Assembly: GCA_946902875.1 (NCBI GenBank)
Contig: OX336355.1
Span: forward strand, 8,577,347 to 8,641,346
Reading direction: 5' to 3'
Length of the DNA stretch: 64,000 bases
From: Nematopogon swammerdamellus
Lineage: Eukaryota; Arthropoda; Insecta; Lepidoptera; Adelidae
Below, piece after piece: positions 1-12,354 of this stretch. Under the pieces are notes generated by a model. That model was not told where the DNA came from. It worked only from the letters and a program-made list of their open reading frames with translations, and did not search any database. Each line of letters opens with the position of its first letter. Positions within the stretch are counted from its first letter, which is position 1. Both the position numbers and the translations under genes were made by a program.

Positions 1-971
1 TAGAATTTAGAGAGGATTTGTTTTTATTCAGTGAACAAAATAATGAAAACAACACCGATATGCCTATCTATATCATATTTATTAGATCCCAAAAAAGTTT
101 CCTAACTTACTTGGTAAACTCAACTATGAAAACAGACACGGCCCGTAGTATGGAAATTGGTCCGCCTCATTTTCGTGTTAAACGAAATTGAATTGGAAAT
201 ATTGAGCCCTGGTCCTTGCGCGACTCTTTTACCAGTTTTGCGTATTTTCGGCTCCCGTAAATACGAAGAGGCAAAGAGATTCGGCTTGTATCGGAAAATA
301 GGTTCAGGGTCCATCCGCCACAGAGGCGTGTCGTAGGAGCGAGATCGAAGTCTCAACAGGCTCGATATCGAAATGAGGTCCTCGAAATTCAAGGTGACGA
401 CGACGGCGACGTACCAATATTACGCCAATTTCTATTTGCTTCAGGTGAGATGGTCCTTCAAATCCAATTTTCGTAGGCGACCATCATCGTCGATTCCACG
501 AAGCAAAACACAAACAAACAATTGTCGCATTAAAGTAATTCCACGCAGCAGCTGTTAAAACTGGACGCGAAATTGTATTTTTAGAAGGATCTTCCCTCGG
601 GCGAAAAGAAATACGGCGCCCGTAAAGGAAAACCATTACGTGCCGACCGCTAGGTACAATGCCGCCGATAAATCAATTTCCTACCACAATATAGGGGAAT
701 TAATCTCGGGGTAGTGGTTCATTATTTTCTCACTATGATGTGTGATGCTTTTACTCGCTTTTTGTTGGACGTGCGTGCTCCAGATAACGGTGAGGAGCGA
801 TGTTTTGTTGTAGGGCGTTTTGTTGCGGAGATCTCGGTTTTTTTCCTTCGATTCTTGTGTTTTTGTAAGATATCTACTATCTTCTTATTATGGCGTTAAT
901 ACTTAGCGACCTTGGACGTTCTCTGGCACCAATTTAATTAATAGATAAATGTTATATTTATACGGCTAGAG
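1..971. other. Upstream stretch, no recognised gene
   Basis: No exon or repeat of known family is recognised. A plus-strand stretch at 261-447 is open and ends at a donor-like CTTCAG|GTGAGA, and the minus strand is open across 120-392, but neither translation resembles cadherin or any family I know. AT-rich elsewhere. Confidence 0.5.
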
Positions 972-2625
972 TTGTCTTTTTAGGGTCCCGTCGTAAAATG
1001 CGAAAAAGGGACCCTTATGGGATCGCTCTGGTGTCTGTCTGTCTGTCTGTCGGTCACACGCAGATATCTCCGGACCTACTGAACCTATTTTTAGGGTTCC
1101 GTACCTCAAAAGAGGAAAAAGAGGAACCCTTATAGGATCACTTCGTTGTCCGTCTGTCTGTCTGTCAAGACCCTTTTTCTCAGAAACGCGAAGAGGTATG
1201 AAGTTGAAATTAATACCAAGTACTAAGATCTGCGTTCCCTTGGAGTTGTAAAACATTCAAACTTCTAAGTCAACGCAATCACAAGATACGGCTATTTATG
1301 TCACATATTTTGCTACTGGGAAATGAAATCAAAACCTATAATGTACTTCCCTTGACCTAGAATGATAAAATTTGGTAAGAAGCAAGTTTTCACAGCACTT
1401 TTAAAGGGAAAAATGCGAAAATTGTTAATATGTAATTATATCACATAAAAAAAAATTTACTTGTTTTGTATGTCAAGACCCTTTTTCTCAGGACCGGGTC
1501 AAGGTATCAAGTGCAAATTAATACAAAATATTTACGTCTACGATTGATAAGAGGTGTAGGAAATTCAAGCTTCTAAATTAACACAATCATAAGATACGGG
1601 TATTTATGTTATATTTTGATCTCGCAAACTCACTCAAAACAAATCAAAACCTATAGGGTACTTTCCGTTAACGTAGAATCATAAAATTAAGTAAGAAGCA
1701 AGGTTTCATAACACAAATAAAAGAAAAAATCCGAAAATTGTAAATTTATAGTTATATCACATAAAAAAAAAAGTTTACATGCTTTGTACGTCAAGACCAT
1801 TTTTCTCAGGAATGGGTCAAGGTATTAAGTTCAAATTAATAATTAATTAAGTTCAAAATAATTCAAATACTAACGTCTATGATTGCTTAGAGATGTAGAA
1901 AATATAAGCTTCTAAATTAACGCAATCAAAAGATACGGTTAATATTAGACGTATACGATTAATGTCAGATTTGATACTAGCAAACTCACTCAAATAAAAT
2001 CAAAACCTATAGGGTATTTCCCGTTAACCTAGAATCATATAATTTGGTAAGAAGCAAGGTCTTACAGTACGAGTAAAGGAAAAAATCCGAAAATAGTAAA
2101 TATGTATTTATTTGACATAAAAAAAAATTTCTTTGTTTTGTATGTCAAGACCCTTTATCTCAGAATTGTATCAAGATATCAAATTGAAATTAATACGACA
2201 TACTAAAGTCTGCAATATCTTCGAGGTGTAGAAAATATAAGCTTCTAAATTAACGCAATCAAAAAATACGGCTATTATAATCCCAGATTTTATATTCGCA
2301 AACTCACTCAAATCACATCAAAACCTATAGGGTTCTTCCCGTTGACCTAGCTAGAGCATTGAAATTTGGCAAGAAGCAATGTCTCACAGCACAAGTAAAG
2401 GAAACATCAGAAAACTGTTTTGTAGTTATGTCTATAATAAATATATTTTTGTATATTTAAACTGCACGAATGTCTGACAGTCAAACCACTGGTGTAGTTT
2501 TTATTTAGGCGTTTCGTGATTTTCCAAAACACAATTATTTTTGTACATACATAATACAAATAAATATTGTGTGATGGTACGGAACCCTCGGTGCGCGAGT
2601 TCAACTCGCACTTGGCGGCTTTTTC
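972..2625 (+). mobile_element. GTCT-microsatellite element with internal 320-bp tandem copies (MINE/Helitron-like)
   Basis: A short 5' piece (972-1087, with TCTGTCTGTCTG) is followed by a copy starting TTTTTAGGGTTCCGTACC at 1088 with its own GTCT run, and ending at the hairpin GTGCGCGAGTTCAACTCGCAC and CTTGGCGG near 2590-2618. Between them an internal unit beginning TCAAGACCCTTTTTCTCAG repeats about four times (near 1168, 1475, 1792, 2147). The arrangement resembles lepidopteran microsatellite-associated elements (MINE-1/Lep1 type), thought to be Helitron-related. No coding capacity. Family name from memory, not searched. Confidence 0.6.
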
Positions 2626-2934
2626 TGATTATTCTGCCTTCTTAATAATAAAACGAATAAACCATTATAAATAATTTGATCTAAACCATCAAGGTTGCTG
2701 ATGTAAATAGAACTAGAAATTTCAGGTATTACAGGTATTCTTATACCAATATTGTCTGTCTGTCTGGAAACTAATGCAAACAAACGATCGCATTTCATGT
2801 TCATACGCAATCACACGTTTGGGAAATTATGTTTTAAGTATGTACGTACATATTATGTAGTAAATATTGTAAACAATGAAATCACCATCAACTTGAATGT
2901 AGGATAAGTGTTAGGTGAGCCTGTGTCGAACATA

Positions 2935-3036
2935 TACATACATACACACATACACACATACATACATACATACATACATACATACATACATACATACATA
3001 CATACATACATACATACATACATACATACATACATA
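2935..3036. repeat. (CATA)n microsatellite
   Basis: About 100 bp of almost pure CATA/ACAC repeat, followed by CCACACGCTTCGG, a B2-like 3' end. B2 SINE-like copies often end in such simple repeats. The apparent open frame through it on the minus strand is an artefact. Confidence 0.9.
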
Positions 3037-3334
3037 CCACACGCTTCGGTTTAAATAATCTTTATTGATCTCAAAGAACGTTTATAACATTCGCTTATAG
3101 AGATTGGTACATTTATGCGTTTACAAATAAGTATAAGTATTACATAGAAAGTTTAAACTATTAGTAAAATAAAATTATTGTAAGTACAATACACAAGGTT
3201 AGGTAATCTTATAAATATTCTGAGGACAGACGGACATACCAATAGACCGACAGATAGACACGTAGAACTGAAAACAAGTAGGTAAATAATACTAAAATAT
3301 TGACAAGATCTAATTATTCAGGAAGTAAATTCAA

Positions 3335-3405
3335 CTACACGCTTTATCCCGACAATCGGGCTTAAGCAGTGTAATCGGGTTGTGATGCATTTTTATCGAA
3401 AAAAA
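3335..3405 (-). mobile_element. B2 SINE-like 3'-end fragment
   Basis: ACACGCTTTATCCCGACAAT and GTAATCGGGTTGTG match the 3' end of the B2 body (reverse strand), as at 12360, 32290 and 58710. Confidence 0.65.
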
Positions 3406-4984
3406 AAAATAATTGTGTTAAAATAAGCTATTATCCTAAGAAAAGCGTGAAACAATGGTAGCTTACCAAGTTTATCCATCCAATGCTGCTTGCAACAAAA
3501 GTCCAGATAAGCCCATCACGCATCAGAATAGACTTTAGCAGAGCGTTCGATACAATTAGCCATAATCCTGGTCCGGGCCCGAACCCTCCACCCCGGGACT
3601 AGTTTTTGATTACACCACTAAGCCTAACCGCATGATTAATATTTGGTACGGCCTTCTCCTTTAATTAACGTAGAGCGCCTTTCGTCGCTCTGACGAAAAT
3701 AACAATGGAAAATATGAGGAAGTGTCACAAGGAACAATTTTAGGCCCTCTATGCTTTTAAACATTTGAAAACAGTTTGCATTACATTTAAAATGTAGAGA
3801 AAACAAATCGATGGAGAAAACATATTAGATTTTTCTGTCAGTTTCTTTAACCAAAACTCTTTATTCTTATCGCGTCCTATTACGACTCTCAAACATCCAA
3901 AGGTTGACTGGGAGAAATCACTGTAAGGGACAAGTCCGCCTCATGTAAATTACTTATCGTTTGTTTCTATTGGCTTAATTTTGTCTACATTTTGTTAATG
4001 CACCTTTTCAGTTTATTTTCATAGTAGGTATTATATTAGTTAAAAAAATATGTTCTAGCAGATAGTTGTGGCGGTTTCAACAGCTATCCTGTATTCAAAA
4101 CGTTTTGGGATTTACTAGCGATCCCTCGTCCTCCCATCCCGTCTATCAGGCGAATCAGGATTAGCGTCTATATCTTGGTAAATACTTCATTGATGAAACC
4201 GTTTAAATACCCCAGCTTTCCTCGAACTAAGAATTAAATTTACAAATAATTTTATGAAACATCAAAGAAGTTAAAATTAGGGGAGATTTTTTGTAATTTA
4301 GGAAGCCTAGAATCTTACCGCACTCATTAGTGTATGTCTATACTTCTTGAAACATTCACATAGTATTGCCTTTTTCGATATAAGTGCTGTCGTTTTTTTT
4401 CACAATTTTGTGTCTTCTGAAGGAAAGATTCTGAAATTATTTGATTTATTCAATTAATAAGCTGTTCAGATCTACCATCCAAATCTTGCTTGATCATGTC
4501 ATCTTTATTGAATCGGGTTAGGTATACAGTAAGTGAGGGTTCATTAAAAACAAGAAAAACCTCACGATTTATAGTAAAGGTCTACAAAATTATTGCCTCC
4601 ATTGTTGGTCATAAATATGCATGTAGGAAAAGCAAGAAGACAACATCGTTATTGGAAATTCAAATGGGCGCAAAACTAAAAAAGTTGCCTTTCTATTTTG
4701 AACTTTAGGGTTTGAGATTTAAAACTGAAAATGAACGTTTTGTTGCTTATGCCCCTTTGTCTTGCCGCTGACAATATACGAGGAAGCAGAAGCGCATACG
4801 AGAGCTAATTCAATACAAAACTAGCAGAATGCATGTTGCGGTTTTAGTTGTAGAGATTTGAATGCATTGCTCCAACAGGAGACGCATCACTCTACTTGAC
4901 GACTACGCGACTTGTGAAATTGTGTACATAGGTCACACAAATTTAAGTCAAAATATTTGAATTAACTGTAATTTTATTAATAAT
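3406..4984. other. Intergenic/intronic stretch with a LINE 3' tail only
   Basis: The only recognised item is 3890-3975, plus strand: CATCCAAAGGTTGACTGG and GGGACAAGTCCGCCTCATG, the 3'-UTR tail of a LINE common in Lepidoptera (also at 26795 and, reversed, 38790). A 72-residue open frame at 4490-4708 has no recognisable similarity. Confidence 0.55.
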
Positions 4985-5215
4985 ACTAGCTGTGCTCGCG
5001 GCTCCGCCCGCTCTCATATTTCACTTCATAAGCCATTTAGCGTGATAGTAAGTAGCCTATAGTTGATGGGAAGAATCAAGCTATCCGTAGATTTTTTTTT
5101 ATTAAAATCGGTTCAGTGGTTCTCGATTTATAAGCGGACATACAGAAAGCAGACGTTGGATTTTATTAAAGGTAAGGGTAAGGAAAGGAAGGATAAGGAA
5201 AGGAAGGATTAATAT
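4985..5215 (+). mobile_element. RTE-like LINE 3' tail (GCTGTGCTCGCGGCTCCGCC type)
   Basis: Starts ACTAGCTGTGCTCGCGGCTC and continues with a conserved ATCGGTTCAGTGGTTCTCG segment into CAGACGTTGGATTTTATTAAAGG and a GGAAAGGAAGG run. The same sequence occurs in reverse at 42310-42547. This is a typical short, 5'-truncated RTE-type LINE or dependent SINE tail of Lepidoptera. Confidence 0.65.
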
Positions 5216-5250
5216 ATAAAAAGGCATTATGTACATCACATACACACATA

Positions 5251-5548
5251 ACGATGGAGGCTGACCGTGGTTCGGATTCCACGTTAAATTGTAGGTTCTT
5301 TCCCTTCTTACCTTACTAGGTGGTACGGTTTATCCCGGCCTGGTTAGGACCACCGCACTGAGCGAAACGTCGTCGGCGAAACGGTTATGTGAATAGTTCC
5401 TGTTTTCCGTCCAGTTCAGTGTAGCCGACATGAAATGAAGGGAAGCACTGACATGGCACCTAGTCACCCGGTGTTATGGGCTGACATCACGGATGTTGTA
5501 GGTAGGTGATGTAGCCAACTGTGTCAGTTTCAATAAAAAAATAAAATA
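5251..5548 (+). mobile_element. SINE-like element: 3' part of H2 head + B1 body
   Basis: Begins inside H2 (GGAGGCTGACCGTGGTTCGG, containing the B-box-like GGTTCGGATTCC), runs through CTTACTAGGTGGT and the whole B1 body, and ends TGTGTCAGTTTCAATAAAAA with an A-rich tail. 5'-truncated. Confidence 0.75.
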
Positions 5549-5715
5549 AAAAAATGTCACCGCTGTTTCCCACTGGGGTAAGCAGAGATGGGTTTTCTCA
5601 TACCACGATCCCGCCTGACACAACTCCGACGGGTCTTGCGCACACACTCGATGTTTTCGGTACGCTCGGCGTTGCTCGTCGGTTTCGGGTACTACGCAGT
5701 TGACTTTTGGATCAC

Positions 5716-6165
5716 ATTTTTTTTTTATTGATAGCGCGACATATGGCGCCGAGCCACCCATAAGGTGTCTAACGACGCCGATGGACATTCGGTCGTACGC
5801 GGGGGTTGCGAATGCCATGCTGGCCTGACAGGTGCCCATTCACGCCCCTCTTGGAGGACCCGAGACTGTACTTGGGCGGAAATATATGGGCAGGGAGAGC
5901 GTTCCAGAGTTTACCAGTTCTGTAGAGGAAAGATCTGCATAATCGATTTGTACGCATCCGCGGTAAATCCAGCGTGTAGGGATGCAATCCCTGCCCAGTG
6001 CGCGTGGTGCGGAGGTGGAAAGGGGACGGCGGGATCGTATTAAACAGCTCCTCCGAGCACTCCCCATGGAATAAGCGATAGAACACACTTAGGGAGCCGA
6101 CATCCCTACGGTGTTGCAGTGGTTCTAAATCGCAGGACACTTCGGGTCACCCACTAGTCCCACGG
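5716..6165 (-). mobile_element. Non-LTR retrotransposon fragment, C-terminal end of reverse-transcriptase ORF
   Basis: The reverse strand is open from 6140 to 5769 and reads QHRRDVGSLSVFYRLFHGEC, then GKLWNALPAHIFPP and an arginine-rich end. The pattern HRRD-SL-VFYR-HG-CSEEL, R-FL-RT-KLWN-LP and G-FK/SSKRGVN is the standard C-terminal tail of jockey/CR1-like LINE proteins in insects. Downstream (5716-5765) is a poly-T/poly-A 3' end. The catalytic domain is absent, so this is a 5'-truncated dead copy. Related 3' ends occur at 10825, 19735, 21832, 29985 and 37425. Confidence 0.8.
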
Positions 6166-7061
6166 CTCGACCCTGGCTCGACGCATCACATGCCTAATCT
6201 GGTTTAGGTGCAGGAACCGAATTGTCGCCGAAGGCTGACATATTGGAAAATGCTATATCTTCACTTCGCTATTTCTACTATACAATTTTCATCATGGTAT
6301 TTTCCTTCATCCATGCTAATAGGCTAGCTGTTGTATATTGTTCATATATACTTCGGCCTGTGCTTTCGCCATTACAATGGCAACATTTCTTTCCTCTAAC
6401 CCTTTAACGATTGCCTTAGGGAAATAGAACTTTAATATTGCCATATTTTTCTGAAGCATCGTTGACATGGGTATATGTATATTAAAGCAAAGACTTATGA
6501 GAAAATATTGCAAATATATAAATAATCCTTACGTCCCAATTGACCCGAATAAACAGTGCTCCATAAGAATTTGTCAATCTGACGAGCTTGAACAAGACTC
6601 CAGTTTACTTAGGCGTACTTGCTTACATATTTATCCCAAGGTAACGATGTATTGTGTCGCTTTTGCCTGAGAAAAATTCGGAAAAGCGTCGTAGGCAAAT
6701 AATTTTGAAATAAAATTAACTTCATGCTCAACATAATTTATTATTAGTTACTGTTATAATCTGGAGATTTTCAAAAGACGTGTCAATAAATTAGACGGCG
6801 ACCCTTTTTCCGCCTTATAGCTGGCTTGGCGCCTCACTCGAGCGTGTTTCCGCGAGGAGTGGTGTTATTGGCTGTGTTTGATCTGCCATTGAACTTTTGC
6901 AGCCATCCGTTCTGCATTCCGTCCGGCTGTTTATATATAAAAACAAAATGCACACAATAATTGGCATCAGACGAATTGTGTGGTCAATCAATTAACAATA
7001 TGATGGTTTTGAATAACAACAAGAAAATCCACGGCATTACCACAGATTACTTAATAGTTAC
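6166..7061. other. Stretch without recognised features
   Basis: Both strands have moderate open frames (6316-6513 minus, 6467-6670 plus) with no family similarity I can see. AT-rich, no tandem structure. Confidence 0.5.
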
Positions 7062-8872
7062 TTCGTAACAGATAAATCACTCCATAGAAAATTTTCCTAC
7101 CTTCGGGCTTTTGGCATTACTTTATGAAGAAGCTGTTCTGTTGTGTTCATAAATTTTGCATGTTTTACCCCTCTAAATCTATTTCATCATAGTCCTGACA
7201 GAATAGACAGAAATAGACATTTTAATGTAGTCTTATTGTGCGCACCATATAGGATAACTTTTCATTTATACAAGGTGTGATAGTATCTTCTAAATACACG
7301 TTCAAATTCTATGTTAAAAACTTATTCGCATCCAAATATTTTCCGAGCGTGCTCCGACACTCAATATTCAATTACCAGGTCTCACGCAGCAAGTTAAAAG
7401 TCTAGTGTTAGGTGTCTGCTGCATAATGCAGTGTCTTACTCGAAAATGCAGCCTGTTTCCAATTTAAAGTTGGGCTTGCGAGTTGTAGCACCTTACCGCG
7501 GCGAGCGGGTTCCACGCTATAGTTCGATTTCAGCAATACTGAAAATGTAAAAGATTTCTTTGTCACATCCTAGCTAATAAAGCACAGTATTTGTCCGCGT
7601 AAGTCGATAATTACTCAGTCAATCCATATGGGATTTTCACTGACGTTTTCTGGAATGTTTAAGCATGGCACAAAGGCAAACGGGGGAATGACAGGAGAAC
7701 AGCGTAAGAAGGCAAGGGAAAAGAGGGCGGGGAGAGAACAGTAAAGAGGGGAGGAGGGGTGGGTTAAGGTTATGTTGGGGGGGGGGGGGGGGGGACCCTG
7801 GAAGAGGAATTGATAATTAATATGCCAATTAGACTGGTCGATTGGGGGAGAACTTAAAGTGCCGGCTTCTATTGCGCTTGGTCCTGCCTGAGCAAGCTTT
7901 CGTCGATTGGAACCGATTATGCTTGGCATGTGCACATCTGCATTGATTACGATTGGAACTAAACACACCTGCATCGATCACAGTTAAAAGTTAACACACC
8001 TCCATCGTTTACTATTAGAACTAAACACACCTGAATTGGTTGCAGTTAGAAGAAGAATAATATAAACAAGAATAACGAATTAAACGGAACCTGCGCGTTA
8101 ACGGTTAGGACTGAACACACAACACACGTGGATCGATTCCAGTTCCAGCGGAACAAGTTTGCATCGTTTACGATTAGAACTAAACACACCTACATCGATT
8201 ATTGAACACCTGCTTCGTCTATGGTTAGAACTGAACACACCTGCATCCATTAGGTACGTTTGGCGCAGTCGATCTCTCGTGGGCGCTGCCCCGTATAGGG
8301 AAGGGGCGCCTGTTGGTTATTCGCGGCGACGTCTTGGAATTTATTTGGCAACGTCGTTGTCAAAGTTGGTGGCCCGCCTCGCACTTGTCATTTGATGCTG
8401 CGCCGCAGGGCGCCCGCGGATGAGGGCGCGTGCGACTGTGGTATCGACACTGTTGTTGTGTATGTGTGTGGAAAATGATTCAGGTCGGTGTTTCACAAAC
8501 AACCGTGGCATGTGGAGTATCGTTTTCTCCCTCCGTTGCCTACCACACGGGGGCCCGAAGGAAGCATTGTCATGACACTTAGTTACGACAGGATGAACAG
8601 ACGACAGCGTGATAGGGCCTGAAGCACTCTATGTACATACTTGCGCGCGCTAACTACCTACCTCCCGACGGGCCGCCGGCGGTCTATTTCAGTGGAATTC
8701 GTCAGCCGCGCGTAGTATACATAGACGCTCGCCCACGCACTGCGCGCAGCTGCAAAGCAATAACCACTTTACACTACATTTTCGCACGCAGCGATTGGCG
8801 ACGTGAAACAGTAAGCTATTAAAGCCCGAAGGTAGGAACATTTTCTATGGAGTGATTTATCTGTTACGAAGC
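7062..8872. mobile_element. 1.8-kb interval bounded by about 45-bp inverted repeats
   Basis: CTTCGTAACAGATAAATCAC at 7063 and its reverse complement at 8872 begin near-identical inverted arms of about 45 bp (7063-7111 and 8822-8872) ending inward at CCTTCGGGCTTT. The interior holds a poly-G tract (7777-7794), a degenerate approximately 37-bp minisatellite built on AACTAAACACACCTGCATCG (7925-8250) and GC-rich sequence at 8270-8760, but no transposase. It may be a non-autonomous TIR transposon or two inverted copies of a short repeat. Confidence 0.5.
7925..8250. repeat. Degenerate approximately 37-bp minisatellite
   Basis: Repeats of ACGATTAGAACTAAACACAC and CTGCATCGAT alternate about eight times with substitutions and indels. 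Confidence 0.7.
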
Positions 8873-9173
8873 ATTAAATCGAGCAAGCATTAATCGAAGC
8901 AAGTTATTAAGCAATCTGTGGTGATAGTAAGAATATATGTAATATAACGAAGCCCCGACTGAAACCGTATTTTGTACTTGTTTTTCCAACAAATTGTCTC
9001 ATTAGCATACAATCGGAAACTATTTACTATGCGCTCCAAAGAGCGAAACCACACAATCGACTAGAAAGAACTACACTCATCGACACGCGTTCCGAACAGC
9101 TTCCCTCCTCCCCCAAACTACAGCAGATTCAATGTTTCCTACAAAGAGGGTAGTATTTGTTTACATAAACACA

Positions 9174-9465
9174 ATTATTTTTTTATGTAATCCGGTATCG
9201 TTGGCTGAGTCGGTGCCAAAGCACATGCTCCGACCAGTCAATATCACCTCCGAGAAGGTAGGTGCCATACGGCATACCGTAGACTTCCCTGGATTGCTGG
9301 CTATACTGGACTAGAGGAGAACACAACCGAGGCTGCTATGCGTCCATCTTACATCCAGTACGGTGGTGGGGGTACAACCCATTCGGCTACAATTTGAGCC
9401 TGCCACCTAGTAAGAGGTAAGGGAAGGGACCTACAGTTTTACACCGTTTTACACTCCGAACGGTG
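9174..9465 (-). mobile_element. SINE-like element, B3 body with H2-type junction
   Basis: On the plus strand it starts with a poly-T (poly-A in sense) and TATGTAATCCGGTATCG, runs through CCTGGATTGCTGGCTATACTGG and ends CCACCTAGTAAGAGG plus GGGACCTACAGTTTTAC, the segment that in other copies joins to H2. B3 therefore attaches to the same linker as B1. Confidence 0.7.
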
Positions 9466-9499
9466 AAGCAGCAGGTGTAGGTATGCACGTATTTTTTTA

Positions 9500-10250
9500 G
9501 GTTTCCGTATCCCGTACGGAAGCCTATTACTAAGCCTCCGCCGTCTTTCTGTTCGTCAGTCGGTCTGTCTCTCTGTCCGAGGGCTGTATCTCTTGAACCG
9601 TAATAGGTATCCCGTTGAAGTTTTCACAGAATATGTGTTATTATGGCAGATATAACAACAAATAATAAAAATTGAAAAAGTAAACAATTTATTAACCCAT
9701 TCAAGAAACGTGTTTTTTTCAAATTTTTTTTGTGGTGCGGAAACCTCGGTGCGCGATTCCGAATCGCACTTGGCTGGTTTTTTTAATGGCATAATGGAAA
9801 CGACATTGAATAACCTTATTAGCAACTTTTAGTCTGCCATGCACACCATTAGCTCTACGTGAGGATGTCTCCGGAGCCTTTTTAGGGTATCCAATACGTC
9901 TGTCTGTCTGTCCGTCCGTCCGTCCGAGGGCCGTATCTCTTGAACCGTAATAGGTAGCCCCTTGAAATGTTCACAGAATATGTGTTATTTATTATGGCCG
10001 ATATAACAACAGATAATAAAAATAAGAAAAAGGAAAAAATTCACGGGGTTCCCATGGAAGAAATTAAAAATGTGTGCGCGCGCGCCATCTACCAAATAGA
10101 GTGTGAAGCATTTTAACTAATCATGACATTTAACTGATATGAAGCATTTCATAAACAGGCCATAGATGGCGTAAGTGGCGCTGACCATGACATGGCGATA
10201 TGGAACCCTCGGTGCGCGAGTTCGACTGGCACTTGGCCGGTTTTTTTATA
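9500..10250 (+). mobile_element. Two GTCT/GTCC-type elements in tandem
   Basis: First copy 9500-9785, second 9876-10245. Each has TTTTTAGG-TTTCCGTA or similar, a GTCTGTCTGTCC run, CTGTATCTCTTGAACCGTAATAG, CAGAATATGTGTTATT and the terminal hairpin (GTGCGCGAGTTCGACTGGCAC in the second) with TTGGCCGGTTTTTT. Same family as 60624-61070. Non-coding. Confidence 0.65.
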
Positions 10251-10824
10251 TGATTTTGACACCATTGCATTCTTTTTTTGGGCGCCTTCCCGACAAGTTG
10301 GCGCTCTCTCTAGATATAAATGTTTACGTGCAGCCATAATAAACCTCTCCGTGGGTAGTCTCATGGGGTGGTGCGGTGAAGGAAGCGAGGTCCGGTAATG
10401 AAGCATGCCGCTGTGAGCAAACCAATTTACTTCTCACACATCACACCGCTCACACTGCTGTACGCCTGCGCACGGTTTGTAGACGCCACAGAGCATCGAA
10501 TACCGCGCGCGCCCCCTCCTAGAGACGCCCTGAGCGCGATTTCCCTACAACGCCGTTGAAGCCTGTGGGCGTGGCCTATGACTTACATATGTGTGTTGTG
10601 CGTGTGCCCAACTTGCTCCTCTTTGTGTGTAGTGTCGATACTAACACACACACACACATACACAGAGCTAGCAGCTCTGCGTTCTGTTATTGGGTTTCAA
10701 ATATTATTATTACTTTCGCCTCTAGGAGAGGCGCGCGCGGTATTCGATGCTCTGTGGTACACGCACACGTATATGCCATATTTGTTTTTTATAGATACTT
10801 ACACATACTTATGCTGCCAATGCA

Positions 10825-10955
10825 AATTAAGATCACTTACAGGCCGGAATGGCATTCGCAAGTGCCGCTTACGACCGAATATCCATGGGCGTCGTTAGAC
10901 ACCAACTTGTAGATGAAATGAGGCCCATGTCGCGCTATCCATAAAAAAATTAAAT
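10825..10955 (+). mobile_element. LINE 3'-end fragment
   Basis: GGCCGGAATGGCATTCGCAA, CCGAATATCCATGGGCGTCG and CGCGCTATCCATAAAAAAAT match the 3' end of the LINE at 5716-6165 in the opposite orientation. Confidence 0.65.
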
Positions 10956-11039
10956 GTCGGTTGAATGTAGGTAGATATGACTCTCTTCCTATTTTCCCAA
11001 TTATTTTGCCGTAGTAGTATCAATAGCGTTGCGAATTTA

Positions 11040-11118
11040 ACACACCTTTACACACTATTACACACCTTTACACACTATTACACACCTTTACACACTATTA
11101 CACACCTTTACACGTCAT
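11040..11118. repeat. 20-bp tandem repeat, four copies
   Basis: ACACACCTTTACACACTATT repeated about four times in register, last copy diverged (CACGTCATTACATCC). Confidence 0.9.
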
Positions 11119-11420
11119 TACATCCGCAGGACGTTCTCAATCCGTAGAACTCGGCGTCTCTTGGGTAAATCTTAAAGTCCGCGTGGTGCTTTGACGCTCC
11201 GTTCGATTACCTACTCCCAAGTTTCGGACTTCACTCAATTCCTTTTCGGGTTTTCCAATTTCCGGGAAAGCCATTGATTACTCTGCTCTCCAGTGAACCT
11301 TACTTGGCGTCTTGTTTTATTTATTTTGATGGAAATTTGCACGGCTTTTGTTGAAATTTTTTCCAGGTTAAGTGCAAAAGCTCTTTAGCTAATTTTATAA
11401 CAGGTTGCCCAAAAGTTTTT

Positions 11421-11757
11421 TTTTCTTTATGGTAACTGACACGGTTGGCTACATCACCTACAACATACGTGATGTCAGCCCATAACACCGGGTGAACTTG
11501 GTCCCATGTCAGTGCTTCCCTTCGGTCGTGCCGGCTACACTGAACTGGACGGAAAACACATTTACATAGCCGTTATTTACATAGCTGTTTCGACCGACCT
11601 TTCATTCAGTGCGGTGGTACCAACCCGGGCGGGATAAACCCTACCACCTAGTAATATAAGAAGGGAGTCATATCCCTTAGTCGCCTTTTACGACATACAC
11701 GGGGAGAGATGCAGTGGGGCTACTCAAAGTACCGGCCTCACACGGTACAAAATCCAT
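11421..11757 (-). mobile_element. SINE-like element, H1 head + B1 body
   Basis: Reverse orientation: 5' poly-T and TGGTAACTGACACGGTTGGC (B1 3' end) through AAACCCTACCACCTAGTAAT and CCTTAGTCGCCTTTTACGAC to the H1 terminus CCGGCCTCACACGGTA. Full-length. Confidence 0.8.
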
Positions 11758-11839
11758 TTTGATGTGGCTAGAACCTTATTTTTTTATTTTAATATTTATG
11801 ACGATGAATTATCTTTTTTATTATTTTTAATGACATCTG

Positions 11840-12025
11840 ATCGGGCATGTGCTCAAAAAGGGTCAAGTGCGTGGTACCCGTAACCGACGAGCATGTATGA
11901 AGAATATTATGAGAGTGGAAGAGGCGGCAGAGGTGTGTCAGGATCATGGCATGTGGAGATCCCTTTTGTCTCTGCCTACCCCACCGGGAAACAGGCGTGA
12001 CGCTATGTATATATGTAATTACATC
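11840..12025 (+). mobile_element. LINE C-terminal fragment (CQDHGMWRS type)
   Basis: The sequence ATCGGGCATGTGCTCAAAAA to CCACCGGGAAACAGGCGTGA is repeated at 63138-63300. The reading frame gives RACMKNIMRVEEAAEVCQDH and GMWRS, the usual tail of an insect LINE ORF2 (C-x-D-R-x-x-WRS). No catalytic domain; 5'-truncated. Confidence 0.6.
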
Positions 12026-12354
12026 TTGACATGTTTTTCCAGTAAGATGATATCGTAGATATAGTAACCTCCAGCAATGATGAAAATTTCCCAGGCCGTC
12101 TTATGTATCTCCCGTTTTGGCGATTTGCATAACAATATCACCCGATCTGACTGTTCCAGACTTCTTTCTTTGGAGTTATTTGAAGTTATTTCTCTATGTA
12201 AGCAATCCTACATACTCCCGCAGTCCCTGAATGTCAAGGTTTTACGAAAACAAATAGTAAATAGTAATATTATATTATGCCAGACGTATGGAGAAAAGTT
12301 ATAAAGAAGTGCCCAAAGTGTTTACGAAATGTCACATTTTCTTACACCTACATA

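Noticed and set aside
120..447. Possible exon near the window start (plus 261-447 with CAG|GTGAGA; minus 120-392 open)
   Set aside because: Neither strand resembles cadherin or another family, and no convincing acceptor pairs with the donor.
5769..6140. 123-residue minus-strand frame as a host gene
   Set aside because: It is the C-terminal tail of a LINE reverse-transcriptase ORF, with several dispersed relatives in the window.
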